Shown: positions 1 to 7,214, counted from the first letter of the stretch. The stretch: 12,021 nucleotides of DNA from Chloroflexota bacterium (GCA_003250455.1 QKGK01000104.1:1-12021); one strand, 5' to 3'. A program made the numbers and translations. Notes: a model not told the origin generated them from the sequence alone.

Positions 1-1584
1 TAAAGTCAGGTAGAAACGGGTGTGCTGCTCGATGACCGCCTGGTAGGCCTGCCCGTCTGCCTTCAGCTTTTCTTCGGCAAGCTGGCGGATGAGTTCGTGC
101 ATTTCATAGCGGTTTTGGGCGTTCTTCTTCACCAGGGATTTGTCCACCAGGCTGGAAAGCGCCAGCAGAGATGCCCCGGTGATCGCTTTGGCGGCGGCCA
201 GGGTGCATCCGCCCCGAAAGACCGACAGCGCCTGCAATACCCGCTTTTCCCGCTCGTCCAATAATTTCCATGAATAGTCGAACATCGCCCGCATACTGCG
301 GTGGCGGTCGGGCACGTCCACCATCTCGGTTTTGAGCAGGTCGATGTTCTCCTGCAGCTCTTCCACAATCTCCTGCGGAGAGATCACCCGTACCCAATGG
401 GCCGCCAGTTCGATCCCCAGCGGCATGCCGTCCATCAGCGTGCAGATCTCCACGATGGCGGGGCGGTCTGCAGCGCTGAGCTGGAAATTAGGGTCGGCGC
501 GCTGTGCCAGGTTGACAAAGAGCTGCACAGCCTCAAAATTCTCAAAGATCTCGGCATCTGCCTGGGTGGGGAACTGCAAGCCGCTGACCTCGAAGACACA
601 TTCCTTGGTGAGCTGCAGCCGGGTTCGGGAGGTGACCAACACCTGCACATTGGGGGCTGTATCCAGCAGCTCTCCGACCAGCCCGGCGCCGCTCTGCAGA
701 TGCTCAAAGTTATCCAGCACCAGCAGCATTTCTTTTTGCTTCAGGTAGTTGAGTACCTGGTCTTTGGGCGGTTTGTCTTGATAAATTGGCAGGTTGACCG
801 CCGAGGCAATCGCCGGCCACAGGTCCTGCGGGGTGTTCATCGGTGCCAGGGGGATGAAGTACACCCCGAAAGGATAATGTTTGAGGAACGAGATGCCCGC
901 TTCAATGCTCAGTCGGGTCTTGCCGATCCCGCCCGGCCCGTGCAGGGTGACCATCTGGCAGGTGTGGTTGCCCAGCATATCGCCGATGGTCTTGATCTCT
1001 TCAGCCCGCCCGATAAAGGTGGTCGGCAGGACCGGCAGGTTGTTCGGTTGGGAGGAGAGGGAACGCGGGGGAGGGAATTCCTGCCGCAGGTCGGGGTGGA
1101 TCAGCCCATACAGGGGCTGCGGTTCGATCAGGTCTTTGAGTAGGTGCGCGCCCAGGTCTTGCAGGCTGGCCTGGGGAGGAAGCTTGTAGGCCATTTTGGC
1201 ATCGTCCGTGATCAGGATTTGCCCGCCCCAGGCTGCATCCATCACCCGGGCAGCCCGGTTGACGTCCGCGCCGTAGATATCGCCCCCGCGTGGTTCGTAT
1301 GCCCCGGTATGGATGCCGATGCGGATGAGCAGTTCGCCGATCTCCTCCGGCCAGGTCTCAGCATGTAAGCTGGACTGCATCTCGATGGCGCATTCCAGCG
1401 GATTGCCGGTCTCGAACAAGGCCAGGATGCCGTCCCCGGTGCTTTTGACCACCTGCCCGCCGCATTTTTCCACCACGGTGCGCAAAATTTCGTTATGCCG
1501 TACCAGCGCGGCAGACATCACCTGGGAATGTTCCTCCCAAAGTCGGGTGGAGCCTTGAATATCCGTAAACAGAAAGCCGGGCAT
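1..1584 (-). CDS. Class III adenylate cyclase fused to an NB-ARC/STAND-type ATPase (partial, runs off the left edge)
   Basis: The ATG lies at 1584 (minus), and the frame stays open for 528 codons to the window edge, so the C-terminus is missing. Residues 1-165 form a class III nucleotide cyclase domain. Metal-binding Asp is at D8 (FTDIQGST) and D51 (STGDGILALF), and the transition-state pair is N109/R113 (VNRAAR). K47 and D102 match the Lys/Asp pair that selects ATP, so an active adenylate cyclase making cAMP is likely. After a Pro-rich linker (about 169-188) comes an AAA-type ATPase with Walker A GPGGIGKTR (about 216-224), Walker B LLLVLDNFEHL (about 286-297), a VTSRTRL motif, GMPLGIELAA and an MHELIRQLAEE motif. 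This is the STAND arrangement common in Chloroflexota and actinobacterial regulators, which usually carry C-terminal TPR repeats outside this view. There is no transmembrane segment, so the protein should be cytosolic. The ligand is unknown. Confidence 0.93.
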   Translation of the reverse strand, partial: MPGFLFTDIQGSTRLWEEHSQVMSAALVRHNEILRTVVEKCGGQVVKSTGDGILALFETGNPLECAIEMQSSLHAETWPEEIGELLIRIGIHTGAYEPRGGDIYGADVNRAARVMDAAWGGQILITDDAKMAYKLPPQASLQDLGAHLLKDLIEPQPLYGLIHPDLRQEFPPPRSLSSQPNNLPVLPTTFIGRAEEIKTIGDMLGNHTCQMVTLHGPGGIGKTRLSIEAGISFLKHYPFGVYFIPLAPMNTPQDLWPAIASAVNLPIYQDKPPKDQVLNYLKQKEMLLVLDNFEHLQSGAGLVGELLDTAPNVQVLVTSRTRLQLTKECVFEVSGLQFPTQADAEIFENFEAVQLFVNLAQRADPNFQLSAADRPAIVEICTLMDGMPLGIELAAHWVRVISPQEIVEELQENIDLLKTEMVDVPDRHRSMRAMFDYSWKLLDEREKRVLQALSVFRGGCTLAAAKAITGASLLALSSLVDKSLVKKNAQNRYEMHELIRQLAEEKLKADGQAYQAVIEQHTRFYLTL

Positions 1585-1610
1585 AAATTTCCTCACTTAA
1601 AAGGACAACA

Positions 1611-1616
1611 ATTATA
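1611..1616 (-). promoter_or_regulatory. Candidate -10 element for the cyclase gene
   Basis: A perfect TATAAT read on the minus strand lies 27 nt upstream of the cyclase ATG, in the gap after the phosphatase gene. A TTGGGA lies further upstream, but its spacing (20 nt to this box, 15 nt to an overlapping TATACT) is not ideal, so the -35 is uncertain. A GAGG about 6-7 nt before the ATG can serve as ribosome binding site. Confidence 0.35.
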
Positions 1617-1710
1617 GTATACCTCTAGTTTTTCCTTCCCAATATATTTTTCAGCCCTGAAGGTGATTCCATTATTAGTTGTTTGAAAATAGCTTAGAAG
1701 GAGTGGGAAT

Positions 1711-2238
1711 TCAGGATAAAAATGCAGAGACCCAAATCCCGGCAACCCCGAAAATGATCCCCAGCACCCACCCAGCCAGCACATCCGAGACGTAGTGCAC
1801 GCCGATGGCTACCCGGGCAATGCCTACCAGCGGCCCCCAGATGATCAGCAGGATGCCCAGCCAGGGCGGAGCGATCCCCAGGGCGATCACGCCCAGCATC
1901 AGCGATCGGACGGCATGACCGGAGGGGAAGGAGTGCGGGTCGGTCTTGCGGTAGATCTGCCCCATGTCGCCTTCCGGCCGGGCGCGCCGGATGGAGAATT
2001 TGATCCCCAGCACGGTGGCCGCCCCAACCACCACAGCAATCAGACTGACCAGCGCCCAATGCTGGTAGACCGGACTGCCGAACAGGATCACGACCAGCAG
2101 CCCGACGCCCCAGAACCACGAGTCGCCGGTGTGCCCCCAAAAGAGGGCGATCTGCCGCAGTGCACCTGGTTGCTCGGCCACCCGCAGCCTGGAGGTGATG
2201 CGGTAATCAATTTCGAGGATTTTTTGAAAGGCACTCAT
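1711..2238 (-). CDS. PAP2-family membrane phosphatase
   Basis: This 175-residue protein carries the three PAP2/phosphatidic acid phosphatase motifs in order: K-x6-RP (KFSIRRARP), PSGH (SFPSGHA) and R-x5-H-x3-D (ARVAIGVHYVSD). The first residue of motif 3 is Ala instead of the usual Ser. Several hydrophobic segments surround the motifs, so it should be an integral membrane enzyme with its active site facing outward, dephosphorylating lipid phosphates such as phosphatidic acid, undecaprenyl-PP or phosphatidylglycerol phosphate. The substrate cannot be told from sequence. I chose ATG 2238 (MSAFQKILEIDYR), where the family-like sequence begins. An in-frame GTG at 2307 would add 23 residues but has no ribosome binding site and would cover the likely promoter. 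The cyclase gene lies downstream on the same strand with a 126-nt gap, so it is probably transcribed separately. Confidence 0.85.
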   Translation of the reverse strand: MSAFQKILEIDYRITSRLRVAEQPGALRQIALFWGHTGDSWFWGVGLLVVILFGSPVYQHWALVSLIAVVVGAATVLGIKFSIRRARPEGDMGQIYRKTDPHSFPSGHAVRSLMLGVIALGIAPPWLGILLIIWGPLVGIARVAIGVHYVSDVLAGWVLGIIFGVAGIWVSAFLS

Positions 2239-2247
2239 CACGCAAAA

Positions 2248-2253
2248 AGTATA
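2248..2253 (-). promoter_or_regulatory. Candidate -10 (TATACT) giving a near-leaderless phosphatase mRNA
   Basis: TATACT on the minus strand ends only 9 nt before the ATG at 2238. A start site about 7 nt downstream of the box would fall within a few bases of the ATG. No Shine-Dalgarno sequence is present before that ATG (the bases are TTTTTGCGTG), which agrees with leaderless translation. No convincing -35 is visible. Confidence 0.35.
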
Positions 2254-2321
2254 CTGTACCGCGCACAAATCGAGTAGGGGAAACCTATCGGAACCACGGA
2301 TGAACACCGATTGAGGGACGA

Positions 2322-2490
2322 GGCACCCAGTGACCGAGGGAATAGGAAAACCCGACTATTTCATATTCGCTGATTACAAGTTCCCTGTTCACACGTTGTC
2401 TGTTCATATAGTTAGCTGGTTGACTGGTTAGCTGGTTCCTCGTTCCCTGATCACTCGGTGCCTGATCACTCGTTGCCTGATCTTTGATTG
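2322..2490. repeat. Intergenic 15-bp tandem repeats with an imperfect inverted copy
   Basis: The 323-nt space between the phosphatase and ilvE contains no gene I can support but is clearly repetitive. Three tandem 15-bp units stand at 2446-2460 (CCTGATCACTCGGTG), 2461-2475 (CCTGATCACTCGTTG) and 2476-2490 (CCTGATCTTTGATTG). A diverged unit at 2384-2398 (CCTGTTCACACGTTG) is followed by a further degenerate one at 2399-2413. GTTAGCTGGTT occurs twice, at 2411-2421 and 2427-2437. An inverted, imperfect counterpart of the unit array lies at 2322-2342. Its reverse complement, TTCCCTCGGTCACTGGGTG followed by CC, resembles 2443-2462. No open frame follows the 15-bp period. The function is unknown; this may be an intergenic repeat family of the genome. 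Confidence 0.7.
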
Positions 2491-2519
2491 ACTATCAAAC
2501 TTTCCCCACGTGTTAACGG

Positions 2520-2525
2520 TATAAT
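2520..2525 (+). promoter_or_regulatory. Candidate -10 (TATAAT) for ilvE
   Basis: A perfect TATAAT lies 36 nt before the ilvE ATG and directly after the repeat region. It would give a short 5' leader holding the AGGAGG at 2549-2554. A TTGACT at 2488-2493 is too far away (26-nt spacer) to be a standard -35, and the hexamer at the ideal distance is poor, so an activator may be needed. Confidence 0.4.
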
Positions 2526-2561
2526 TGATGTGAATAAATTAACTATTTAGGAGGTTGCTGC

Positions 2562-3476
2562 ATGCTGCCAAATTTTGCATATTTTGAGGGAAAGATCGTT
2601 CCATACAGCCAGGCAAAGGTAGGCGTTGCCACTCATGCCTTCAACTATGGAACCGGTGCTTTCGGTGGGATCCGGGCCTATTGGAACGAAGATGAAGAAC
2701 AGCTCTTTCTCTTCCGCCCGGCGGACCACTTCAAGCGTTTCCTCAATTCGTCCCGTCTGCTGCTGATGGATTTGGGTGTGACAATTGAAGACCTCACCCA
2801 AATTACAATAGACCTGCTCCGCACAGAGGGATTAAAGCAGAATATGTACGTACGCCCGCTGGCCTATAAAGCCGATGAACTGATCGGGGTGCGTCTGCAT
2901 GATCTGCGGGACGCTTTTACCATCTTTGCGATCCCCTTTGAACAATATATCAAGCACGACACCAATGCGCACATCACGTTTTCATCCTGGCGCCGGGTGG
3001 ACGATAACATGATCCCGGCCCGCGGCAAGATCACTGGTACATACATCAACTCAGCATTCATCAAGACTGATGCGTCCAAAGCTGGTTTTGATGAAGCCCT
3101 GGTGCTGAATGCGGATGGACATATTTCTGAAGGCAGCGCAATGAACTTTTTCATGATAAGAGATGGCGAACTGCTCACGCCGCCGATCACCGACAATATT
3201 CTGGAGGGCATCACCCGCCGCACCGTGATTGAACTGGCGGAAGCAGAGTTGGGCATAAAAGTCCACGAACGCTCGATCGACCGCACAGAGGTCTATCTGG
3301 CAGACGAGATTTTCCTCACCGGCACTGCCGCCCAGATCACCGCTGTCGGGATGATCGACCACCGCCCGATCGGGAACGGCATGGGACCCATCACCGGGCA
3401 GATCCGCACGCTGTTTGCCGACATTGTGCGCGGCAAAGTGAAAAAATACCGCCACTGGAACCACCCGGTATTTTGA
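2562..3476 (+). CDS. ilvE: Branched-chain amino acid aminotransferase
   Basis: A fold-type IV PLP aminotransferase of 304 residues, close to the usual ~300-310 of IlvE. It catalyses the last step of Leu, Ile and Val synthesis by transferring an amino group from glutamate to the branched 2-oxo acids, in the cytosol. The PLP lysine is K156 (ARGKITGTYINS). The cofactor-binding stretch HISEGSAMNFFMIRDG (about 187-202, E190) and the phosphate-binding stretch DNILEGITRRT (about 211-221) are intact, as is the C-terminal LADEIFLTGTAAQITAV. The N-terminal GTGAFGGIRAYW matches the family's early motif. The start is set by a strong AGGAGG at 2549-2554, 7 nt before the ATG. It stands alone on the plus strand, not in an ilv/leu operon, and converges on msrQ. 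D-amino acid aminotransferase or ADC lyase activity in the same fold is less likely given the closeness to IlvE. Confidence 0.95.
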   Translation: MLPNFAYFEGKIVPYSQAKVGVATHAFNYGTGAFGGIRAYWNEDEEQLFLFRPADHFKRFLNSSRLLLMDLGVTIEDLTQITIDLLRTEGLKQNMYVRPLAYKADELIGVRLHDLRDAFTIFAIPFEQYIKHDTNAHITFSSWRRVDDNMIPARGKITGTYINSAFIKTDASKAGFDEALVLNADGHISEGSAMNFFMIRDGELLTPPITDNILEGITRRTVIELAEAELGIKVHERSIDRTEVYLADEIFLTGTAAQITAVGMIDHRPIGNGMGPITGQIRTLFADIVRGKVKKYRHWNHPVF

Positions 3477-3497
3477 TTTAACCTCACCCCCGGCATC

Positions 3498-3524
3498 CTC
3501 CTGTTTTTCAGGAGAGGGGCGTTT
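3498..3524 (+). terminator. Rho-independent terminator after ilvE
   Basis: Stem CTCCTG (3498-3503), loop TTTTT, stem CAGGAG (3509-3514), then a G-rich stretch and GTTTTG, 22 nt after the ilvE stop codon. The stem is short and the final T-run (4 T) modest, so it probably works together with the palindrome at 3575-3600. Confidence 0.5.
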
Positions 3525-3574
3525 TGTAAATAAGTTTTCTGTTTCCTTTTCCTGTAAGCCTATACAGAAAATAA

Positions 3575-3600
3575 AAAATGGCGGCAGCTGCCGCCATTTT
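3575..3600 (-). terminator. Strong palindromic terminator between convergent ilvE and msrQ
   Basis: A perfect 26-bp palindrome with arms AAAATGGCGGCAG and CTGCCGCCATTTT. On the minus strand the hairpin is followed by six T, 14 nt past the msrQ stop, which makes an ideal terminator for the msrPQ operon. It can also stop ilvE transcripts, although on the plus strand only four T precede GGGG. Confidence 0.85.
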
Positions 3601-3613
3601 GGGGTTGTAAGGG

Positions 3614-4333
3614 CTAGCCCCTGCCTAGTTTCATCTTTTGGGCCGTCGATTTATTTTCGATCGTTTTTTTCTGGGGAGCCAGATTGCTGATCTTCCGGAC
3701 CATGGTGCTCCACTGCTTCTTGATGAACAGCTTGACCGGCTTGATGCGCAGCACCAGCAGCAAGGTTACGATCACAGCGTAGATGAACGGGCGAACAATG
3801 TCACCCTGTAAGGTAAAGATATCGCCTTTCTTTGCCAGGGCATAATGCAGTACGATCAGCGGGGCAATCACATAGATGGTGCGGTGCAGACGCTTCCAGT
3901 TCTTTTTCAGCTTCTTCTGCCAGTATTTGAAGGATGTCGCTGCCATCACGGTCAGGCCAATAAATGCGGTCAGCCCCAATAAGATGAAGCGTTTTTCCAC
4001 AATCGCATCCCAGATCAATTTCAGGTTTCCGCCGTAGTCCAGGGCGACAAAGATGGTCACGTGGATGGTTGCCATCATGAAGGCGTACAGCCCGATGGTG
4101 CGGCCAAATTTGTTGAGTTCCTTCCAGCCGAAGACGCTCGCCAGCGGCGTGCCGCTCAGGGAGAGCACCACCCACAGGATCGCCAGCCGGCCGGTGCGCT
4201 GCTCAATATCCTGGATCGGGTTGACCGATAGGCGGCCGCCGAAAAAGTTGAGTACGATCAGGATCAGCGGGATCCATGCGCCAAGGTGTATGGCGACTTG
4301 CAGTAGTGAGAGTTTTTTGCCCAAGAGTTTCAT
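3614..4333 (-). CDS. msrQ: MsrQ, heme-binding membrane subunit of the MsrPQ methionine sulfoxide reductase
   Basis: This 239-residue integral membrane protein belongs to the ferric-reductase-like transmembrane family. MsrQ passes electrons from the quinone pool to MsrP on the outer face of the membrane. Visible family features are TGRLAILWVVLSLSGTPLAS (about 47-66), GRTIGLYAFMMATIHV with H91, KRFILLGLTAF (about 114-124), and WKRLHRTIYVIAPLIVLHY with H150 and H163. Three histidines at these spacings are the expected heme b ligands. Five or six membrane helices can be seen. The C-terminal tail (about 198-239) is Lys/Arg-rich and about 28 residues longer than E. coli MsrQ (211 aa), so it is probably cytosolic. 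The ATG overlaps the msrP stop by one base (TAATG), which indicates translational coupling. The hairpin at 3575-3600 ends the operon. Confidence 0.92.
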   Translation of the reverse strand: MKLLGKKLSLLQVAIHLGAWIPLILIVLNFFGGRLSVNPIQDIEQRTGRLAILWVVLSLSGTPLASVFGWKELNKFGRTIGLYAFMMATIHVTIFVALDYGGNLKLIWDAIVEKRFILLGLTAFIGLTVMAATSFKYWQKKLKKNWKRLHRTIYVIAPLIVLHYALAKKGDIFTLQGDIVRPFIYAVIVTLLLVLRIKPVKLFIKKQWSTMVRKISNLAPQKKTIENKSTAQKMKLGRG

Positions 4334-5292
4334 TAGTAGTTCACCCGTAAATCCATACCTTCATATAAATAAGCGACATCTTCTTCATACCCGTTGAACA
4401 TCCGCGAAGCCCGCCGGCCAATCTCGCCGATGCGCCGTTCGGTTGCCTGAGACCAGCGCGGGTGATCGACATTGGGGTTGACGTTGGCGTAGAAACCGTA
4501 TTCATTGGGGGCAATGGTGCTCCACATGGTTTCCGGTTCTTCCGCCACCAGCTCGATCTTGGTGATTGCCTTGATCGACTTGAAGCCGTATTTCCAAGGC
4601 ACTACCAGCCGGATGGGCGCGCCGTTCTGATTGGGCATAGGCTTGCCGTACAGCCCGGTTGCCAGGATGGTCAGCGGATGCATGGCTTCGTCCATTCGCA
4701 GTCCTTCCTGGTAAGGCCAGGGGTAAAACCGCTGCTTTTGTCCGGGCATCCGGTCGACATCCATCAGGGTCTCAAAGCGCACATATTTGGCTTCAGCTGT
4801 GGGTTCCACTTGGTTGAGCAGTTTGCCCAGCTCGAAACCTTCCCAGGGGATCACCATGCTCCAGGCTTCCACGCAGCGCAAACGGTAGATGCGTTCTTCT
4901 GTCGGGAATTTCCCCAGCAGGTCGTCCATTGTGTAAGTCCCGGGGTTGTTGACCAGACCGCTCACTTCCACAGACCACGGTTCCGGATTGAAATCTGCCG
5001 CAAGTCTGGCGACGCCCTGTTTGTCCACGGTGAACTCGTAATAGTTGTTGTAATTGGTGATTTCCTCGTAAGTATTCAAGGGATCCCCAAATTCATCCAC
5101 CGAAGCGCCGGCAGGCAGGTCCACTGCGCCGCTGTTGGCAGTATCGGGCAGGTCTGGCGCACAGGCTGCCAGTAAGGCTGCCGAGGCAGTCACGATGCCC
5201 ATTGCCTTCAGGATATCCCGGCGGGAGAGATAAACATCTTCCGGGGTGACCTCTGAGGGGTCGATTGGTTTTGATTTGAATTTGTAAGCCAT
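4333..5292 (-). CDS. msrP: MsrP, molybdopterin-dependent protein-methionine sulfoxide reductase, predicted Tat lipoprotein
   Basis: The catalytic subunit of MsrPQ (319 residues, sulfite oxidase fold) reduces methionine sulfoxide in extracytoplasmic proteins. The N-terminus has a twin-arginine motif (SRRDILKAMG, R24/R25) and a hydrophobic stretch ending in a lipobox-like LLAAC (C44). It is therefore probably exported folded by Tat and anchored by a lipid, unlike the soluble periplasmic E. coli enzyme. The molybdenum-ligand cysteine is C140 in YRLRCVEAWSMVIPW, and the family motifs PWPYQEGLRMDEAM, GLYGKPMPNQNGAPIRLVVP and WKYGFKSIKAI follow. A GGAG 7 nt before the ATG (5300-5303 on the plus strand) supports the start. 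It lies 35 nt after the thioredoxin-like lipoprotein gene and overlaps msrQ by 1 nt, so the three genes form one operon, probably dedicated to repairing oxidised methionines outside the membrane. Confidence 0.95.
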   Translation of the reverse strand: MAYKFKSKPIDPSEVTPEDVYLSRRDILKAMGIVTASAALLAACAPDLPDTANSGAVDLPAGASVDEFGDPLNTYEEITNYNNYYEFTVDKQGVARLAADFNPEPWSVEVSGLVNNPGTYTMDDLLGKFPTEERIYRLRCVEAWSMVIPWEGFELGKLLNQVEPTAEAKYVRFETLMDVDRMPGQKQRFYPWPYQEGLRMDEAMHPLTILATGLYGKPMPNQNGAPIRLVVPWKYGFKSIKAITKIELVAEEPETMWSTIAPNEYGFYANVNPNVDHPRWSQATERRIGEIGRRASRMFNGYEEDVAYLYEGMDLRVNY

Positions 5293-5327
5293 TTGCTTTC
5301 TCCAAGGTTGCTCTGAAAAATGAATAA

Positions 5328-5879
5328 TTACGGATATGTTTCGGCCAGTAAAGTTTGGATGGCCGCTTCGGTTTCCTGGTAGGCACCCTCCCCGATATGG
5401 ACATAGCGGATGTCGCCCTGCTTGTCGATCAGGTAAAGGGTCGGCCAGTAGCGGTTATCGTAGGCAGACCAGGTCGCCCGGTCGTTGTCAACTGCTACTG
5501 CGTAGGGGATGTCCAATTCTACCAGGGCTGCTTTGAGGTTATCCAGGTCGGCTTCATAGTCGAACTCAGGGTAGTGGTTGCCGATCACCACAAGTCCCTG
5601 TTCGGAATAGGTCTGGTGCCACTGGCGGATCGAAGGGATCACATGGCGGCAGTTGATGCAGTCAAAAGTCCACATTTCCAGCAGCACTACCTGTCCTCGC
5701 AGATTTGCCAGCCGCAGGGGCTGGTCGGTGTTCAGCCAGGTCTCGTTGTGCAGCTCTGGGGCGGGACCCAGGTTGTCCAGCTTTACTGCAGGCAGGTCGC
5801 CAGATGCGGTTTCCGGTTTTTGTCCGGAGCACCCGGCCAGGGCCAGCAGGAACAGGATTGCAGTTAAGGTTTCTTTCAT
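5328..5879 (-). CDS. Thioredoxin-like lipoprotein (DipZ C-terminal/TlpA type) in the msrPQ operon
   Basis: A 183-residue secreted thiol-disulfide protein. The signal peptide ends in the lipobox LAGC (C17), then a short linker leads to a thioredoxin fold with the redox pair C74-x-x-C77 (TFDCINCRHVIPS), VVIGNHYPEFDYE, and the cis-proline P146 (YWPTLYLID). The wording around these motifs (WTxxCINC, VVIGxHxPEF, DNDxxTW, YWPxxYLID, GEGxYxETE) is that of the extracytoplasmic domain of actinobacterial DipZ, where the same domain is fused to a CcdA-type transporter. I chose ATG 5879 over the adjacent TTG 5882 because GGAGG sits 7 nt ahead of it. It stands first in the operon before msrP and msrQ. Its likely job is keeping extracytoplasmic thiols reduced, fed by a CcdA such as the one at 8985-9659. 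Direct electron transfer to MsrP is not established and would be new. Confidence 0.88.
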   Translation of the reverse strand: MKETLTAILFLLALAGCSGQKPETASGDLPAVKLDNLGPAPELHNETWLNTDQPLRLANLRGQVVLLEMWTFDCINCRHVIPSIRQWHQTYSEQGLVVIGNHYPEFDYEADLDNLKAALVELDIPYAVAVDNDRATWSAYDNRYWPTLYLIDKQGDIRYVHIGEGAYQETEAAIQTLLAETYP

Positions 5880-5904
5880 CAATATGCCTCCATCTTCAAA
5901 CCGG

Positions 5905-5910
5905 ATTATA
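5905..5910 (-). promoter_or_regulatory. Candidate -10 (TATAAT) for the thioredoxin-msrP-msrQ operon
   Basis: A perfect TATAAT on the minus strand lies 25 nt before the lipoprotein ATG, in the 86-nt gap after the histidine kinase gene. The -35 region is weak, as expected for a promoter that depends on an activator. The gap also holds a small hairpin (5946-5963) after the kinase stop, without a T-tract, so read-through from the upstream genes is possible. Confidence 0.4.
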
Positions 5911-5965
5911 AGGAATAAATCTTACAAATTCCTTGCGAAAGCATGAAGCGGAGGTTATCGCTTTC

Positions 5966-7213
5966 CTATTTTAATTGATGAGAATAGACGCTGCTTTCTT
6001 TCCCGATCCGGAAGGTGAATTCGGCGCCCTCTCCTACCACGCTCTCCACCCGGATTTCGCCGCCGTGGGCCTGCACCACGCCGCGGGCTATTGCCAGCCC
6101 CAGCCCGGCGCCCCCAGTGGCCCGGCTGCGGGATTTTTCACCGCGGTAGAAGCTCTCGAAGATGTGCGGCAGGTCGCTTTCGGGGATACCCTCCCCATTG
6201 TCACGGATGCACACTTCGGTCAGGTTCCCAATCCGGCGGGCAGAGATTTTCACCTGGCCGCCTTCTGGCGTGTAGCGGATGGCGTTGCTCACCAGGTTGT
6301 TGAGTACCCGCCCGATCTGCTGTGCGTCCATATACACCGGGTCGATCCCGCCATCCACCTGCCCGGTGAGCGTGATCCCTTTTTTCTCCGCTACCTGGGA
6401 GAAAGACTCCAGGGTGTCCGAGATCAGGTCGCTGAGGGAATTGCTGGAAAGGTTCAGCGAGATGCCGCCGGCATCCAGTTGGGCTACTTTAAATAGATCG
6501 TCAATCAGTACGGAAAGGGATTTTACCTCGCGCTGCGCGGTTTTGAGGTAGCGTTGCACCGCCTCAGGGTCGGTGACCACGCCGTCGGCCAGGGCTTCCA
6601 GGATCGCCTGGGTGGAGGTCAGCGGGGTTTGCAGGTCGTGGCTGACCCAGGCGATCAGGTCAGCGCGCTGCTGTTTGGCCTGCTGGAGCTGTTTGGCCAT
6701 GCGGTTGAAATCCTTGCTCAGCCGGGCCACTTCGTCCCGCCCGGTGACAGCCACCCGTACGTCCAGGTTGCCCTCTGCCAGGCGGTTAGCCGCCTGCTGT
6801 AAAACAAAGATGCGGTCTGTGATGGTGGAGGAGAGGAAATACCCCAGGATCATGGCCATCCCCCCGGCAAACAGCAGCAGTACGGTCGCCAGCAGCAAGT
6901 CGTGCTGGCTGGCGAACATCAGCCGGGCAGTCAGCCAGACGTTGAAGAAGGTCAGCACGCTCGAGATCAGGTAGCTGATCAGCAGCGCCCAGCGCAGGGT
7001 GCGGACGCGCGTCATCCAGCCCAGGCGGTAGGCGATATACCCTACCAGGCTGGAGATGATCGAGGTGATCCCCAAAAATAGCGCCATCAGGCCGAAGTCC
7101 ACCATGGGTGGCTTCATGATCAGCACAAAGATAATTAAGGAAAGCAGCAGGGTGGCGATCACCGCGATGGCGTAACGGGCTGTCAGGGGAATGGCTCTTT
7201 GGATTGGTTTCAT
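5966..7213 (-). CDS. Membrane sensor histidine kinase (four helices, HAMP, HisKA, HATPase_c)
   Basis: 415 residues. Four hydrophobic helices (about 12-33, 40-61, 76-97, 106-128) have very short outside loops, so there is no classical extracytoplasmic sensor domain. The stimulus is probably sensed in the membrane or by a partner protein. A HAMP linker follows (about 129-182), then the HisKA helix with phospho-acceptor H192 (WVSHDLQTPLTS), and an ATPase domain with N box NLVSNAIRYTPEGG (N310), G1 DNGEGIP (338-344), F box IFESFYRG and G2 GGAGLGLAIA (about 368-376). All catalytic elements are present. The start ATG at 7213 lies one base after the response regulator stop (TAA-A-ATG), so the pair is co-translated. 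In E. coli the HprSR (YedVW) system is encoded beside and controls msrPQ. The position here, directly upstream of an msrPQ operon, suggests an analogous role, although the sensor part differs. Confidence 0.94.
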   Translation of the reverse strand: MKPIQRAIPLTARYAIAVIATLLLSLIIFVLIMKPPMVDFGLMALFLGITSIISSLVGYIAYRLGWMTRVRTLRWALLISYLISSVLTFFNVWLTARLMFASQHDLLLATVLLLFAGGMAMILGYFLSSTITDRIFVLQQAANRLAEGNLDVRVAVTGRDEVARLSKDFNRMAKQLQQAKQQRADLIAWVSHDLQTPLTSTQAILEALADGVVTDPEAVQRYLKTAQREVKSLSVLIDDLFKVAQLDAGGISLNLSSNSLSDLISDTLESFSQVAEKKGITLTGQVDGGIDPVYMDAQQIGRVLNNLVSNAIRYTPEGGQVKISARRIGNLTEVCIRDNGEGIPESDLPHIFESFYRGEKSRSRATGGAGLGLAIARGVVQAHGGEIRVESVVGEGAEFTFRIGKESSVYSHQLK

Positions 7214-7214
7214 T

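Noticed and set aside
301..1143. Long plus-strand open frame (280 codons) near the left edge
   Set aside because: It lies antisense to the cyclase/ATPase gene, whose frame contains intact cyclase, Walker A and Walker B motifs. The plus-strand product has no recognisable family and is rich in residues expected from reading a coding strand backwards.
1694..2140. Second minus-strand frame (148 codons) overlapping the PAP2 phosphatase
   Set aside because: It is a frame-shifted reading of the same gene and lacks the K-x6-RP and PSGH motifs present in the accepted frame.
2322..2490. CRISPR array in the ilvE upstream spacer
   Set aside because: The 15-bp units are directly adjacent without unique spacers, degrade quickly, and no cas genes are nearby.
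4462..5175. Plus-strand open frame (237 codons) opposite msrP
   Set aside because: Shadow of msrP, which has all catalytic motifs and operon context on the minus strand.
5946..5963. Terminator between the histidine kinase and the thioredoxin lipoprotein genes
   Set aside because: Only a 5-bp stem (AAGCG/CGCTT) with an 8-nt loop and no T-tract on the minus strand, too weak to call.
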